Source: Liolophura sinensis (taxonomy: Eukaryota > Mollusca > Polyplacophora > Chitonida > Chitonidae). From it: a stretch of DNA of 64,000 nucleotides. The position numbers were made by a program, and so were the translations under genes. The stretch covers positions 24,749,127 to 24,813,126 of the forward strand of contig NC_088297.1 of the NCBI RefSeq assembly GCF_032854445.1. Reading direction: 5' to 3'. The notes beneath the pieces were generated by a model. It saw nothing but the letters and a program-made list of their open reading frames with translations, made no database searches and was not told where the DNA came from. This document shows positions 41,213-52,485 of the stretch, piece by piece (the stretch's first letter is position 1; each line of letters starts with the position of its first letter).

Positions 41213-43720
41213 ATGGCGTCGACGACAGGTAGAAAACGTTTGGTGAGTCACAATTTATCGAAATTATCGAATACCGGGCTAGTGTAGTTCCCCAAAAATG
41301 CTTAGAAAGCCAACGAGAATGCATCAAACATGTTAAAAGAGTACTTACGGAAAAAAAGGATAGGACCAGGAGTTTTCCAACTTTTCTTCTGAACAACTAT
41401 GTGAAGTGCTGTGTCACCTCTATGTGGATGCCAGGAAGGGTGATGGACAGCGATATGATACCAGGAAAGGTGACGGGCAGTGGTATGATGTCAGGAAGGG
41501 TGATGGACAGCGGTATGATGTTAGGAAGAGTGATGGACAGCGGTATGATGTCAGAAAGGGTGATGGGCAGCGGTATGATGTTAGGAAGGGTTATGGACAG
41601 CGGTATGATGTCAGGAAGGGTGATGGGCAGAGGTATGATGTTAGGAAGAGTGATGGGCAGCGGTATGATGTTAGGAAGAGTGATGGGCAGCGGTATGATG
41701 TCAGGAAGGGTGATGGGCAGCGGTATGATGCCAGGAAGGGTTATGGACAGCGGTATGATGTCAGGAAGGGTTATGGACAGCGGTATGATGTGAGGAAGGG
41801 TGATGGGCAGCGGTATGATGTCAGGAAGGGTGATGGGCAGCGGTATGATGTCAGGAAGGGTGATGCCAGAGAAAGGGTGATGGGCAGCGGTATGATGCCA
41901 GGAAGGGTTATGGACAGCGGTATGATGTCAGGAAGGGTGATGGACAGCGGTATGATGTTAGGAAGAGTGATGGACAGCGGTATGATGTCACGAAGGGTGA
42001 TGGACAGTGGTATGATGTCAGGAGGGTGATGGGCAGCGGTATGATGTCAGGAAGGGTTATGGACAGCGGTATGATGTCAGGAAGGGTGATGGACAGCGGT
42101 ATGATGTCAGGAGGGTGATGGGCAGCGGTATGATGTCAGGAAGGGTGATGGACAGCGGTATGATGTTAGGAAGAGTGATGGGCAGCGGTATGATGCCAGA
42201 GAAAGAGTGATGGGCAGCGGTATGATGTGAGGAAGGGTTATGGACAGCGGTATGATGTCAGGAAGGGTGATAGGCAGCGGTATGATGCCAGAGAAAGGGT
42301 GATGGGCAGCGGTATGATGTCAGGAAGGGTGATGGACAGCGGTATGATGTTAGGAAGAGTGATGGGCAGCGGTATGATGTTAGGAAGAATGATGGGCAGC
42401 GGTATGATGTTAGGAAGAGTGATGGGCAGCGGTATGATGTCAGGAAGGGTGATGCCAGAGAAAGGGTGATGGGCAGCAGTATGATGTCAGGAGGGTGATG
42501 GGCAGCGGTATGATGTCAGGAAGGGTGATGGACAGCGGTATGATGTCAGGAAGGGTGATGGACAGCGGTATGATGTCAGGAGGGTGATGGACAGCGGTAT
42601 GATGTCAGGAAGGGTGATGGACAGCGGTATGATGTCAGGAAGGGTGATGGACAGCGGTATGATGTTAGGAAGAGTGATGGGCAGCGGTATGATGCCAGAG
42701 AAAGAGTGATGGGCAGCGGTATGATGTGAGGAAGGGTTATGGACAGCGGTATGATGTCAGGAAGGGTGATGGGCAGAGGTATGATGTTAGGAAGAGTGAT
42801 GGGCAGCGCTATGATGCCAGAGAAAGGGTGATGGGCAGCGGTATGATGTCAGGAAGGGTGATGGACAGCGGTATGATGTTAGGAAGAGTGATGGGCAGCG
42901 GTATGATGTCAGGAAGAATGATGGGCAGAGGTATGATGCCAGGAAGGGTGATGGGCAGCGGTATGATGTCAGGAAGGATGATGGGCAGCGGTATAAAGTG
43001 TCCACAATCGAACATTTTTGTCATTCCTTAAACATGTATTGAAACTTGCCACCACACTTAAAACTGTCTGATATAGTAAAGGACAGGGAGTTCCACGAAG
43101 CCAATAAGTGTTTTAAAATCGTGAAGTCCATGGGAATGGGCGCCAAAGCTAACCACCTTCGCGTCACAGATGATGACAGATATAAACTGTATTCATCTTT
43201 GCACATGTGTCCAAACACACTGAGTGGATTGGCAAAATAAAAGTCAATTTGATATCCGGCTGTATTTTTGCTGTCGAGGCTGTGAAAATACGCATACCAT
43301 GACGAAAAACACTTTCACTGTTGACAACGTTGTCATTATGGAAATTTCTCCGCATTTATGCCAGAAATTCCAGACTCTGAATTTGGCCCTGTGAAATCCT
43401 TTGTGAAATACACGCAGAAGGTGCATCCAAGCTGTGAGCGCCTTTGGCAGTATCTCCAAGCTAGTGTCCTTCACAATAAGGAAGTGTGGTTTGAAAACCG
43501 GTCAAAGGGAATAAATCCCATGGGCAAATTCATGAGTGTCCTAAGTACAAAATGTGGTCTATCCCAGTTGTACACCAACCACAGCATTCGATCAACCGGG
43601 ATCACACACTCTCTGGTCAGGCCTATTTTTCCTCAGCACAGATTATGGCAATAAATGGTCATAAATCTGTACAGTCCTGTCCGTGTATCAACAGGTATTC
43701 CCAGGCGAGAAGTTGGAAAT
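41213..43720 (+). pseudogene. Crypton-type tyrosine recombinase gene split by a minisatellite
   Basis: Fragments of one DUF3504/Crypton recombinase lie in order. They are an ATG-led MASTTGRKR (41213), PKNA and NENASNMLKEYL, then FSNFSSEQLCEVLCHLYVDA up to 41430. After the array come GQRYKVSTIEHFCHSLNMY and SDIVKDREFHEANKCF to 43240. Then FDIRLYFCCRGCEN follows, where the usual first catalytic Arg region RRGxE is altered. Last come VWFENRSKGINPMGKFM, CGLSQLYTNHSIRSTGIT (H-x-x-R box) and MAINGHKS with INRYSQ, the probable catalytic Tyr. At least three frame shifts and several stops make it dead. The first stop is at 41285. The domain is that of KIAA1958, QRICH1 and ZMYM2-4. It belongs to a different lineage from the copy at 23149-23690. 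Splicing of the fragments in a live ancestor is possible. Confidence 0.85.
41427..42994 (+). repeat. 30-bp minisatellite amplified from Crypton codons
   Basis: About 52 units of 30 bases encoding D-[VTA]-R-K-G-D-G-Q-R-Y. The recombinase reads VDARKGDGQRY on entering the array and GQRYKVST on leaving it, so one copy of the ten codons is the expected host sequence and the rest is expansion. Variants with GAGAAAGGGTG inserts, 28-base units and GTTAGG/GTCAGG alternation occur in blocks. The frame stays open from 41406 to 42029 because the unit is ten codons long. Confidence 0.95.
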
Positions 43721-44624
43721 GGGTGGAGCTGTTTTATAGAACTGTGTTGGTTTGTCGTCTGACTCTTACATCGTCGTTGCTTAACAACGTACACCGGAAC
43801 ATGTTCAGAACTCCATTGTAAATGAACAGGTCAGACCTGTTTTTCCCGCAGGTAGGTCATCTAAATGCTAACCACAGCCGGCATATGCTTCTGGCCTGAT
43901 AGGGCAGCTATTCTGTGACTTTGAATGCCTTTCTAGTCAGCCGCCCTGTCACACAGTACACAATGATTCCCGACTAGTACAGTCAACTACCTAAAACCGA
44001 GGCCCAATTTTTCACAACTGTTCTACTGGAATTGTTAATATCGTGTTCAAGCAATGAACTGAAACTTGTAAACTGTGTCCCGTGCCTAAAAAAGTGCCTA
44101 AAAACAGACTTAGAACAGGAAACCGCTCAAACTTTGCTTAGTACATTGTTTTGCAGTAAAGAATCAGTGTAAAAAAATTAAACTCCCGAGTAGCTATGAT
44201 TGAAGTTTTGACTTAAGTATTAAGACATTTGATAGTTATGGACCTTAGGGGTCCGTATCACAAAGTGCACGTAACCTCAAATTTTCGAAATGAACAGATA
44301 CATTTTTACACGTTGTCAGGTTTCCGAGCAGGGCGGGAGCTCTTGTCATCGCGCTAGCCGTGTAGTCAGCCTCAGCCTGAAGTTCCAGTATTATTTCAAG
44401 AAATATTATCCGTTTCTTCGGGCTTCGTGAAAATATTGATCATCTCGAAGAAATATCAGGCCGTATACCGACGCAACACGCTAATATAACTTCTAGACTT
44501 AATCAGAATTCTGTAATTTTTCTACCTTCTCAGTTAGTCCCATGTCGGGTAAGCTTGTTTCGTCGTCAGAAGCCCTGATCATATCATAAATGGGAAAGGG
44601 AAAGGGAAACGTCTGGTGCCAGTA
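43721..44624. other. intergenic, no gene seen
   Basis: No recognised element. AGGGGTCCGTATCACAAAGT at about 44247 resembles MITE end sequence but no partner arm was found. Confidence 0.45.
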
Positions 44625-45960
44625 TACCGTGAATGATTGAATGGGTGAGGCGAAACGTCTGATGTCAGTATAGTGTGAATGGGTGTGACGCAACGCCTGG
44701 TGCCAGTATACCGTGAATGGTGGAGCGAAACATCTGGTGCCAGTATACCGTGAATGGTAGAGCGAAACGTCTGGTTCCAGTATACCGTGAATGGGTGGAG
44801 CGAAACGTCTGGTGCCAGTATACCGTGAATGGGTGAGGCGAAACGTCTGGTTCCAGTATACCGTGAATGGTGTGACGCAACGCCTGGTGCCAGTATACCG
44901 TGAATGGTGGAGCGAAACGCCTGGTGCCAGTATACCGTGAATGGGTGAGGCGAAACGTCTGGTGCCAGTATACCGTGAATGGTTGAATGGGTGAGGCGAA
45001 ACGTCTGATGTCAGTATAGTGTGAATGGGTGTGACGCAACGTCTGGTGCCAGTATACCGTGAATGGTGGAGCGAAACGCCTGGTGCCAGTATACCGTGAA
45101 TGGGTGTGACGCAACGCCTGGTGCCAGTATACCGTGAATGGTGGAGCGAAACGTCTGGTGCCAGTATACCGTGAATGGGTGAGGCGAAACGTCTGGTGCC
45201 AGTATACCGTGAATGGTTGAATGGGTGAGGCGAAACGTCTGATGTCAGTATAGTGTGAATGGGTGTGACGCAACGTCAGGTGCCAGTATACCGTGAGTGG
45301 TGGAGCGAAACGTTTGGTGCCAGTATACCGTGAATGGTGTGGAGCAACGTCAGGTGCCAGTATACCGTGAATGGTGGAGCGAAACGCCTGGTGCCAGTAT
45401 ACCGTGAATGGGTGAGGCGAAAGTCTGGTGCCAGTATACAGTGAATGGTTGAATGGGTGAGGCGAAACGTCTGATGTCAGTATAGTGTGAATGGGTGTGA
45501 CGCAACGTCTGGTGCCAGTATACCGTGAGTGGTGGAGCGAAACGTCTGGTGCCAGTATACCGTGAATGGGTGAGGCGAAACGTCTGGTGCCAGTATACCG
45601 TGAATGGTTGAATGGGTGTGACGCAACGTCTGGTGCCAGTATGCCGTGAGAGGTGGAGCGAAACGTCTGGTGCCAGTATACCGTGAATGGTGTGGCGCAA
45701 CGTCTGGTGCCAGTATACCGTGAATGGTGGAGCGAAACGTCTGGTGCCAGTATACCGTGAATGGTGTGGCGCAACGTCAGGTGCCAGTATACTGTGAATG
45801 GGTGGAGCGAAACGTCTGGTGTCAGTATACCATGAAGGGTAAGGCACAACGTCTGGTGTCAGTATATCGTGAATGGGTGGAGTGAAAGTCTGGTGTCAGT
45901 ATACCGTGAATGGGTGAGGCTAAAGGTCGAGCATCAGCAGGCCTATACCGTGAATGTGTG
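44625..45960. repeat. 37-bp minisatellite with higher-order blocks
   Basis: About 35 units of GTCTGGTGCCAGTATACCGT-GAATGGTGGAGCGAAAC with 36-39-base variants. A distinctive variant (GATGTCAGTATAGTGTGAAT) marks higher-order blocks at 44661, 45007, 45241 and 45473, that is, spacings of 346, 234 and 232. Minus-strand open frames of up to 394 codons are artefacts. Confidence 0.92.
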
Positions 45961-46019
45961 AGACGAAACCTCCAACAAACAGCGTTGAGCTACTCCGGGC
46001 ACTCCGCCTGCGTAAGTAT

Positions 46020-46840
46020 CGAGGTACACATCTTTCTGATTATATAGATCTGTTCTGTGTTAGAGCGCTGTGTTTTTCTGACGTGTTGCAGGAAACATCC
46101 CCACAATATCCAAGGGTTCCTGATCAGGGTCCCATGGAGAACGCATCGGTGTGTTCAGTGTTTTGTGAAATGTTTCTGTTACAGTTGATGTGAAATCACT
46201 GACACATCCGCACGAGCGTGGACACAGACTGTGAGCCATCTCTGTGTACTGTCCAACAACAATGACGCCATGTCCATAATAAGTTGCACGCACAGAGCCG
46301 AAATATGCATCAGTTAACGCTTTTCCCTGTAAACATTAAACGGTCTTGCCTGTCTTCTGTTTTGACAGGCAAACTGAAAAAGTAATGTCCCTTTTCACGG
46401 CAATAGTCACAAGCTGCATGACGTACTGGACACTTTTTACTCTCATGGTATTGGTGTCCACAAAAATAGTAACCATCACGTGGCTTATCTTTTTAAGATT
46501 GTTGTGTTGTCTGATAGCGCGCAGATTTCTTCTGTTTTGATGACAATGCCTTAGTTTGCTGTTTCTTAGGGCGAAACTGTTGGGAATCAAAACTGTCAGC
46601 TATAACGGCTAATCCTTGGGCTGGCGCATTACTGACCTGAAGTCCTTTGCAAATGTCAACTGCTTTCTGCAGAGTAAAATCACTTCCCCTGATCTGATCA
46701 CTAGCGACACTCACAATAATTCGGTCAGTTACGTCACTAATTCGCAGCTTTTAGATGTATCCCTTAGGTGTGTACAGAAACTATCGAACGGTTCTCCAGT
46801 CCGCGGAGGTCTGGTGTTAGGCACATTTCTATCATAAGAA
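46020..46840 (-). pseudogene. Ty3/gypsy-type gag-protease remnant
   Basis: On the minus strand, from 46840 downwards, broken frames read RPPRTGEPFDSFCTHLRD, TDRIIVSVASDQIRGSDF, TLQKAVDICKGLQVSNA, then a double zinc-knuckle region (YFCGHQYHESKKCP and CDYCREKGHYF). Lower down comes EPLDIVGMFPAT, like the end of a retropepsin domain. The order gag, CCHC, protease is that of Ty3/gypsy elements. The DTG active site was not found. Stops and at least two frame changes show decay, and no LTRs are recognised nearby. Confidence 0.7.
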
Positions 46841-49826
46841 ACATGTTTTACAAATTTTCTCCGTCAACCCATATGAAAATGTTGTATATTCCCTAAGGTT
46901 CTGATCGTTTTACGCGAAGCAGTACGTTGGCTTTGAGACGCCCTGGTTTATTATCAACGCCAGTGGTAGATTTAAAAAGCTTGCGTGAAACCATAGGTGG
47001 CAGAACCGTCCAAACGCTATTTATACCTAATGTATATAACAAGCTACATAACTTCAACACCTAGGACAGAAGACTCAATTTAATATAGCTGAACATATAA
47101 CACGGTAAAATAGTCGCACGTAACACCGGTTATGTGACTTTTTACTCGAATCAGAAATCCGGCCAGGTGTCTTTCGATAGAGCTTCAAATCGATAGAGTT
47201 AAATGGTCAGCCATCAAGAGAATAGTACGTTCCAAAACTACGGAGAGTTTTTATATCTCTCTTATATTAGAGGACAGCTGTTGTTTTAGCTGCTTTTAAA
47301 GGCATCTAAAATAACCAAAATTTAGTTTTTTTTATAAAATATAGCTCTTATGCGATCTATAGTTTTGTACAATTTCCTTATATCCCTGAAACTCCCCCTT
47401 GCATGATTCCGTCCTAATTTTGTACTTTATACATATTTTCTTAGTTGTTTTGAGAACTGGCCATGCAGTTATTGACCCGGAACGTTCATTTTGGTTGACG
47501 GATGGTGTACGAATGTCGTTTTGACGCCCTGGGGCCGCTTGCACAAAAGGATCGAAGGCCTAAGTTGATTGTAAATCACTAAGATCTGAATAGTATAGCC
47601 CTGGATTACAACTGACACCATCTTGCACGAAAGGATTATAAGCCACGATAGTTGTAACTTAGAATCAGAAATTACCATCAGGTAGACCTGGCAGTAAATA
47701 CTTACAATCGCCCCAAAATTAACATTAAGTACAAATACTTGCCCTAGGTAGACTGTTAGTTAGTACTTAAGGACTCGATTTGCCAAGATGTGCAATGTAC
47801 TTGTCATAATAAATATGTTACGAGTATTTCTTTCACATCTTGTTGATAACTGCTGAATCAGTATGGTGTAGAAAATGAAGGCAAGGACAGTTATTGACTG
47901 GTACATTGTCTGTTTACACAGGCCACCTTTGCTGGACTGAAGTTAGCGACCATTAACAGCGACCATTTAGCCTTTATGTACGAAAAATTTGACCACGGAC
48001 GAAAAAATTGCAATCGCCTTACAATTCATTTGTGCATTTCTTTTAATTTTTACAACCAATTGTAAAAACTCAGTTGTAGGGTATACAATCGATTCTAGCT
48101 ACAATATGTTTGTACAAGCGGGCCCAGATCTGTTGGTTAACATATGAGAAAACCTACCAGTATCTTTACCCAGGTAGGTGGGTTACACCTTGCATTCCCT
48201 GTATCCGTAAAACTGGCCAACATCGTGAAAGTAGAATAATTCTTCGGCAGCCTGCCGCGTTAAACAGCCATCAAATAAATAAGTCTCGTAATCGAGCTTC
48301 CCCAAGACACACTGTTCTCTAGGCCTTGGAGGTGATAAGTGGTAGAAAACGCTCGTGAGGCGGGTTAGGAGGCCTTATAGACCAGTGGAGATCAGACACA
48401 CTTCTATCGAGCAAGGGTAGCCCTCGGTTTCCGGTTATTCCAGTACCTGAACCCACGTTACCTCGCCTGTTCAAACAGCATAACTTCCCGTTGTTTCATT
48501 GGCTGAGATATTCTCAACGCAGTCATGCTGAGTTTAAAAGTTTAAACCGCTGCGGAGAGCGCCATCGCTTGAGAATTCTCCTGTCAGAAGCATTACTGTG
48601 CTATAATACATATACTCGGAGAGTGCGCTTAGTTTACACAGAGACGGGAATCCTTTTTGGGTTTGACACATGTAAAGGACATGTACATGTAGGCCTGGGT
48701 GAATCATGGCGAGTAACACAACCATGACGGGTAACAACTGTGACAGCCCCCCGAAATGTAAATGAGACTTTTCTTTCTTCAGGTAGGGGATAATTTCGAA
48801 AAAGAAAGATTCTCCGTATCTCGTTGGCCAGTACACAATATACAGCAGTTATCTGAATACACCTTCGAATAATTCGCTTGACAGGCTTGTTTTAAGAACA
48901 AATGTTAGATCAGGAGGGGATGAGTGTCATAACCATGATTCTAATACGTGTGACTTTACCGGCGCTGTACAGCCATGTTTGTGGGCAATTCCCGAAAGAT
49001 TTGATCCCCAAAAATCTGACCTGTTCGCTAAAACGCTGTCATGATTAAAAGAGATATGCCTGGTTAGTCTCTCACTTTCTTTTTCTTATGTTACGCAAAG
49101 GCTTTGCGCATAAAGTTATGTTCTTAAGGCTATCATTTTTGCATAGTAACAGAATTCACCTCCGGCGTTTTCTTTTTAATTCCTTTCTTTTAAAGAACAT
49201 TCAACTTGCATCGCAGAAACCATGCAGCCTTCTGGCCGTTTGCCCATTTTTTATCCACTTCCTTATGGCGTTTTGTTTCGCCTACCTTTACCATCTCGAT
49301 TTGTTGACAAATGGGAAAGGGAAACGTACTCGTTACAATGTCCAAAAGATGTGAAGACCTTGAGGACAACTAATATACAGTAATGGCACATTCTGGCTTT
49401 CATGTCGTCCCCTTGTCTTTTAAACAAGCGGTGGTCTGGTTGTATTGATTTATGGGGCCTTCTTGGCTTATTTGTTAAAACTGTTATTCTCGCCCCAGCC
49501 GATCGGACGATCGATTGAGGCAATAAAGTGATACTGAAACTACACTGAATGGCTGACACGTGTTTCCTGGGTTAAGCCTTCCAGCTTTAGTCACGTTTGC
49601 AAAAATCTGCCCTACCTAATTGCCTATCTCTCATTCAACCAGTTAGTAACGATTCTGTATCATTTTCAGTGAGGAGGTTTGTTATGGTACCAGTGCAGTG
49701 GTTGATCTCAGGTAGTCGTGTTTCCTTAACCCTCAAACCTCATTGTCGGCGTATAAGAGAAAAATTCGTGAAACTTTTACAAGGTCAAACACCGGTCGAA
49801 AGAAATAATACTTATTTTTGCTAAAT
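46841..49826. other. intergenic, no gene seen
   Basis: Nearly 3 kb without a recognised gene. At 47533-47690 a direct repeat (CTTGCACAAAAGGATCGAAG and CTTGCACGAAAGGATTATAA) follows GGGGCCG and may be a MITE. TGCCGCGTTAAACAGCCATC near 48250 may be a worn SINE end. Confidence 0.45.
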
Positions 49827-49882
49827 TTATTTATTTTATTTATTGATGTTTTACGTTGTTCCCAAGAATATAAAAGCTAAAT
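49827..49882 (-). mobile_element. SINE family 1 tail fragment
   Basis: TTTATTTATTTTATTTATTG followed by ATGTTTTACGTTGTTCCCAA and GAATAT. Body lost. Confidence 0.6.
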
Positions 49883-50052
49883 AAGCAAATTCAATAAATC
49901 AATAAATAAATGAATGCTCTTTTAACAACAACATTTTTCATACAATTTGCATAATTATTCAAGGAATTGCTCTTGCAATAAATAAGCCGGAAATAAAGTC
50001 ATTATTATTATTATTATTTTTATTGTCTTTCTGTTTCTAAGTTCCGGATCTC

Positions 50053-50384
50053 CTGCTCATTTCTCTGTAAGCATTGCTTTCTGTCTCTCCCTTGACTTAT
50101 TTTCGAGTGGTATTTCCCACATTAGCACAAGCTTACAGTCTTCGGCATTCACCACAAAAATCTCGCTGAATTTTGTTTCCGGGAAAAGCAAGGTACCATT
50201 CGCGATGACCCAACCGCCTTTTGCTTCTAGATCAAGACAAAGAGACTGTACTTTCAGACGCTCAAACTTGAACACATCAACTGCCTCCCAAAATACTGTG
50301 TCTGCTCGTTCCAGTTTTAGCTTAAATTGCTAGAGAAAGTTATCCTAAAACATGGTGTCCGCCATTGAAAAGTTTTTATGATGC
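50053..50384 (-). pseudogene. GAL3ST-like paralogue, C-terminal fragment
   Basis: Minus-strand sequence matches the last quarter of the sulfotransferase-like gene at 30834. The plus-strand phrase CATGGTGTCCGCCATTGAAA is identical in both. The inferred protein keeps NGTLLFPETKFSEIFVVNA, compared with NSSLLFQETKFNDVFAINR in the intact gene. Two in-frame TAG codons (DTMF*DNFL*QFK) and loss of everything upstream, including both cofactor sites, make it non-functional. It is probably the relic of a tandem or dispersed duplication. Confidence 0.85.
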
Positions 50385-50599
50385 TGTAGTGCCGGGCGGC
50401 ACTTCGTCACAACCAATATCCTTCCGCGCCCTTATATCTAGTTCTGCCATCACTGAAGACCAGAGGCTGTACAAGAAGCTATTAGTTACGTCAGACCGAA
50501 ATTTATACCAGTATGGCAAAATGAATGGGATAACTCTGTTACATGAAGATTCTTTTATTCTCACAACCCTCAAATCTCCGTAAGCTACAATCTCTCTCT

Positions 50600-50906
50600 C
50601 AACTGTCGCTGTGACGAAATACTCGTATTTAGACTCTTGTCTGGTCACATTAAAGCAAACAGCTATTTGCATAAATGCAATCTCCATGACACGGGTCATT
50701 GTGAGGAATGTTTTGTAGAAGATACTGTTGCGCATGTTCTTTTTCGTTGTAGACCTCATATTGAAGCCAGGCGCGTATTTTAGGCAGAATTAACTCGTGT
50801 GGGTTGTAGGAACCTGTCAGAAGACACGGTTTTAAAACCGGGGAGAAATCACAACAAAGTTTTTCAGGCTGTTGCCAATTTTCTCACTCGCTGCTACAGA
50901 TTCTAA
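50600..50906 (+). pseudogene. LINE C-terminal zinc-finger fragment
   Basis: A frame reads FRLLSGHIKANSYLHKCN, then HDTGHCEECFVEDTVAHVLF-RC, the Cys/His cluster after the reverse transcriptase (or RNase H) in several LINE clades, then AELTRVGCRN and KVFQAVANFLTR up to TAA at 50904. One in-frame TAG separates the two parts. The element is otherwise missing. It begins about 215 bases beyond the end of the sulfotransferase fragment and belongs to a different LINE family from the one at 24.6-29.6 kb. Confidence 0.75.
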
Positions 50907-51340
50907 CACCTAAAATGTGTACTTAACGGTGTACCCAAGCATGTCTTGAAATGTTATCTATCGTTGTTTGAACATGCGTAATTTGTCAAGGGTCAAACCC
51001 TAGCATTTTCTGTGGACTCAATGTGTTAACATTCCCCCTCTTTACTGTCCACGCGTGTATCCTTATACCATCGGTGTTCTTTACGACAGCTGTGTAAAGG
51101 CTTAGTTCTCTTGGGAAAATAATTTATTCAGCGTTCCGTTATTGGCGTGCATCATTCAACCTTGATGAGGAAACGCCATTACAAATTAATCCCTCCCCCC
51201 CCCCCCCCCACCACCAGAGGAGATCGAGCAAGACAGCAGAGCGAACAAGCAAGCTCTAGAGCCAGGAGCATCGGAGCGAGGAATTCCGCCCGATGAACCT
51301 CTGGTAAGGCCTGCAGTCGTTCGGTCATCTTGCACAACAC

Positions 51341-51354
51341 TGGTGTCAGAAGTG
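51341..51354 (+). other. primer-binding site, tRNA-Leu type
   Basis: TGGTGTCAGAAGTG is complementary to the end of a tRNA-Leu (CACTTCTGACA plus CCA). After a five-base mismatch, TTCGAAC fits the tRNA T-arm. The site sits one base after the proposed LTR end, as expected. Confidence 0.7.
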
Positions 51355-52485
51355 TAGCATTTCGAACTCTATAACTTGGTGTGTTTTTCTTTTTGCTTTT
51401 CGATAGGGGAGAGCGGTGGTAGTGCTATGTCCAACAACGTAACGTTTGTCTAAATTCTCTTTGGCCGCCCTGGGCGAGCTGAGCGGTTACTCCCAGCATT
51501 GGCTACTGCTTTATCTTCCCTTTCGGACCCCCCCGCGACTGTCTCTGCTCTGAAAGCGCGTGCGTTCAGTTCTGCGTTTAGCTCATGTCGTAATCTGCTG
51601 TATCATGTACATAGTTTCTTTGCGCTGGTTTGAAGTGAATATTATTGTTGCGTAGTTCTAGTTGGTGAGTAGTTTGTTATTGTTGTTAGTTTGGCGTAAC
51701 TCATAAAAAGAAAAAAATTAAGGGTAAATTTGTGTACGTGCTACCTCGTGGTGATTTTCGTCTGCCTGAATGGACCTAGCTTGCATTCAGTTAGCCTGGT
51801 TTAATGTAAATATTTCTGAAGATATTTTCCAAAATTGTTATGGTTACTTATTACATGTGTCCCGCTCCCTTACATTAGACTTTCTTCTGTGTCCGTGCTT
51901 GGGGCTGTGAAATTCTGACTGCATTTTTGTGTGTAATGCTAAGGGTGGTGCAGTACTACTGATTGAAGTGGCAATGGCCTTTGGTCCTAGCTCTATATAC
52001 ATAGGGAGAAATTCAGACTATTTCTTTTTTTGTGCTGTTTTTTGCGTACAACATATAATCCTTGTATGCTTAATAATTTGTGTATTATAGCACTGTTTGT
52101 ATTGGTTTATGCTTATGCAGCTGTAGATGCGTTGTGTTGTAGTTTGGTTTGGTTTGGTTATGGTATTTGAGAGGGCTATGTGCTTCAGGGCAATAGTGTT
52201 GTACATACGGTAGGTTGTTTCGGTGACTTTCGGGCTGAGCTATTCATTGTATGGGTGATAGCTCATGTGGTGTTGCAATAGTGTTACGGCGGTCGTCTCT
52301 GTTATGCCCGTCAATGTATGCACGTTGTCCGGTATTGTCGGCCCCTTGTCCTCTCTAGTCATAACCACCCTAGCTTAGCTGGTAATTATAGTTCAGGGAT
52401 GTATGCTGAGTCATATGTATATTAAGCCAATGGAACTACGTGGCTTGGTTAGTTACTTGATAGTGATAGTTGTTTTCTTGTTAGC

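Noticed and set aside
44665-45849. 394-codon minus-strand frame rich in His, Arg and Tyr
   Set aside because: It is entirely inside the 37-bp minisatellite. The frame survives because indels between units compensate.
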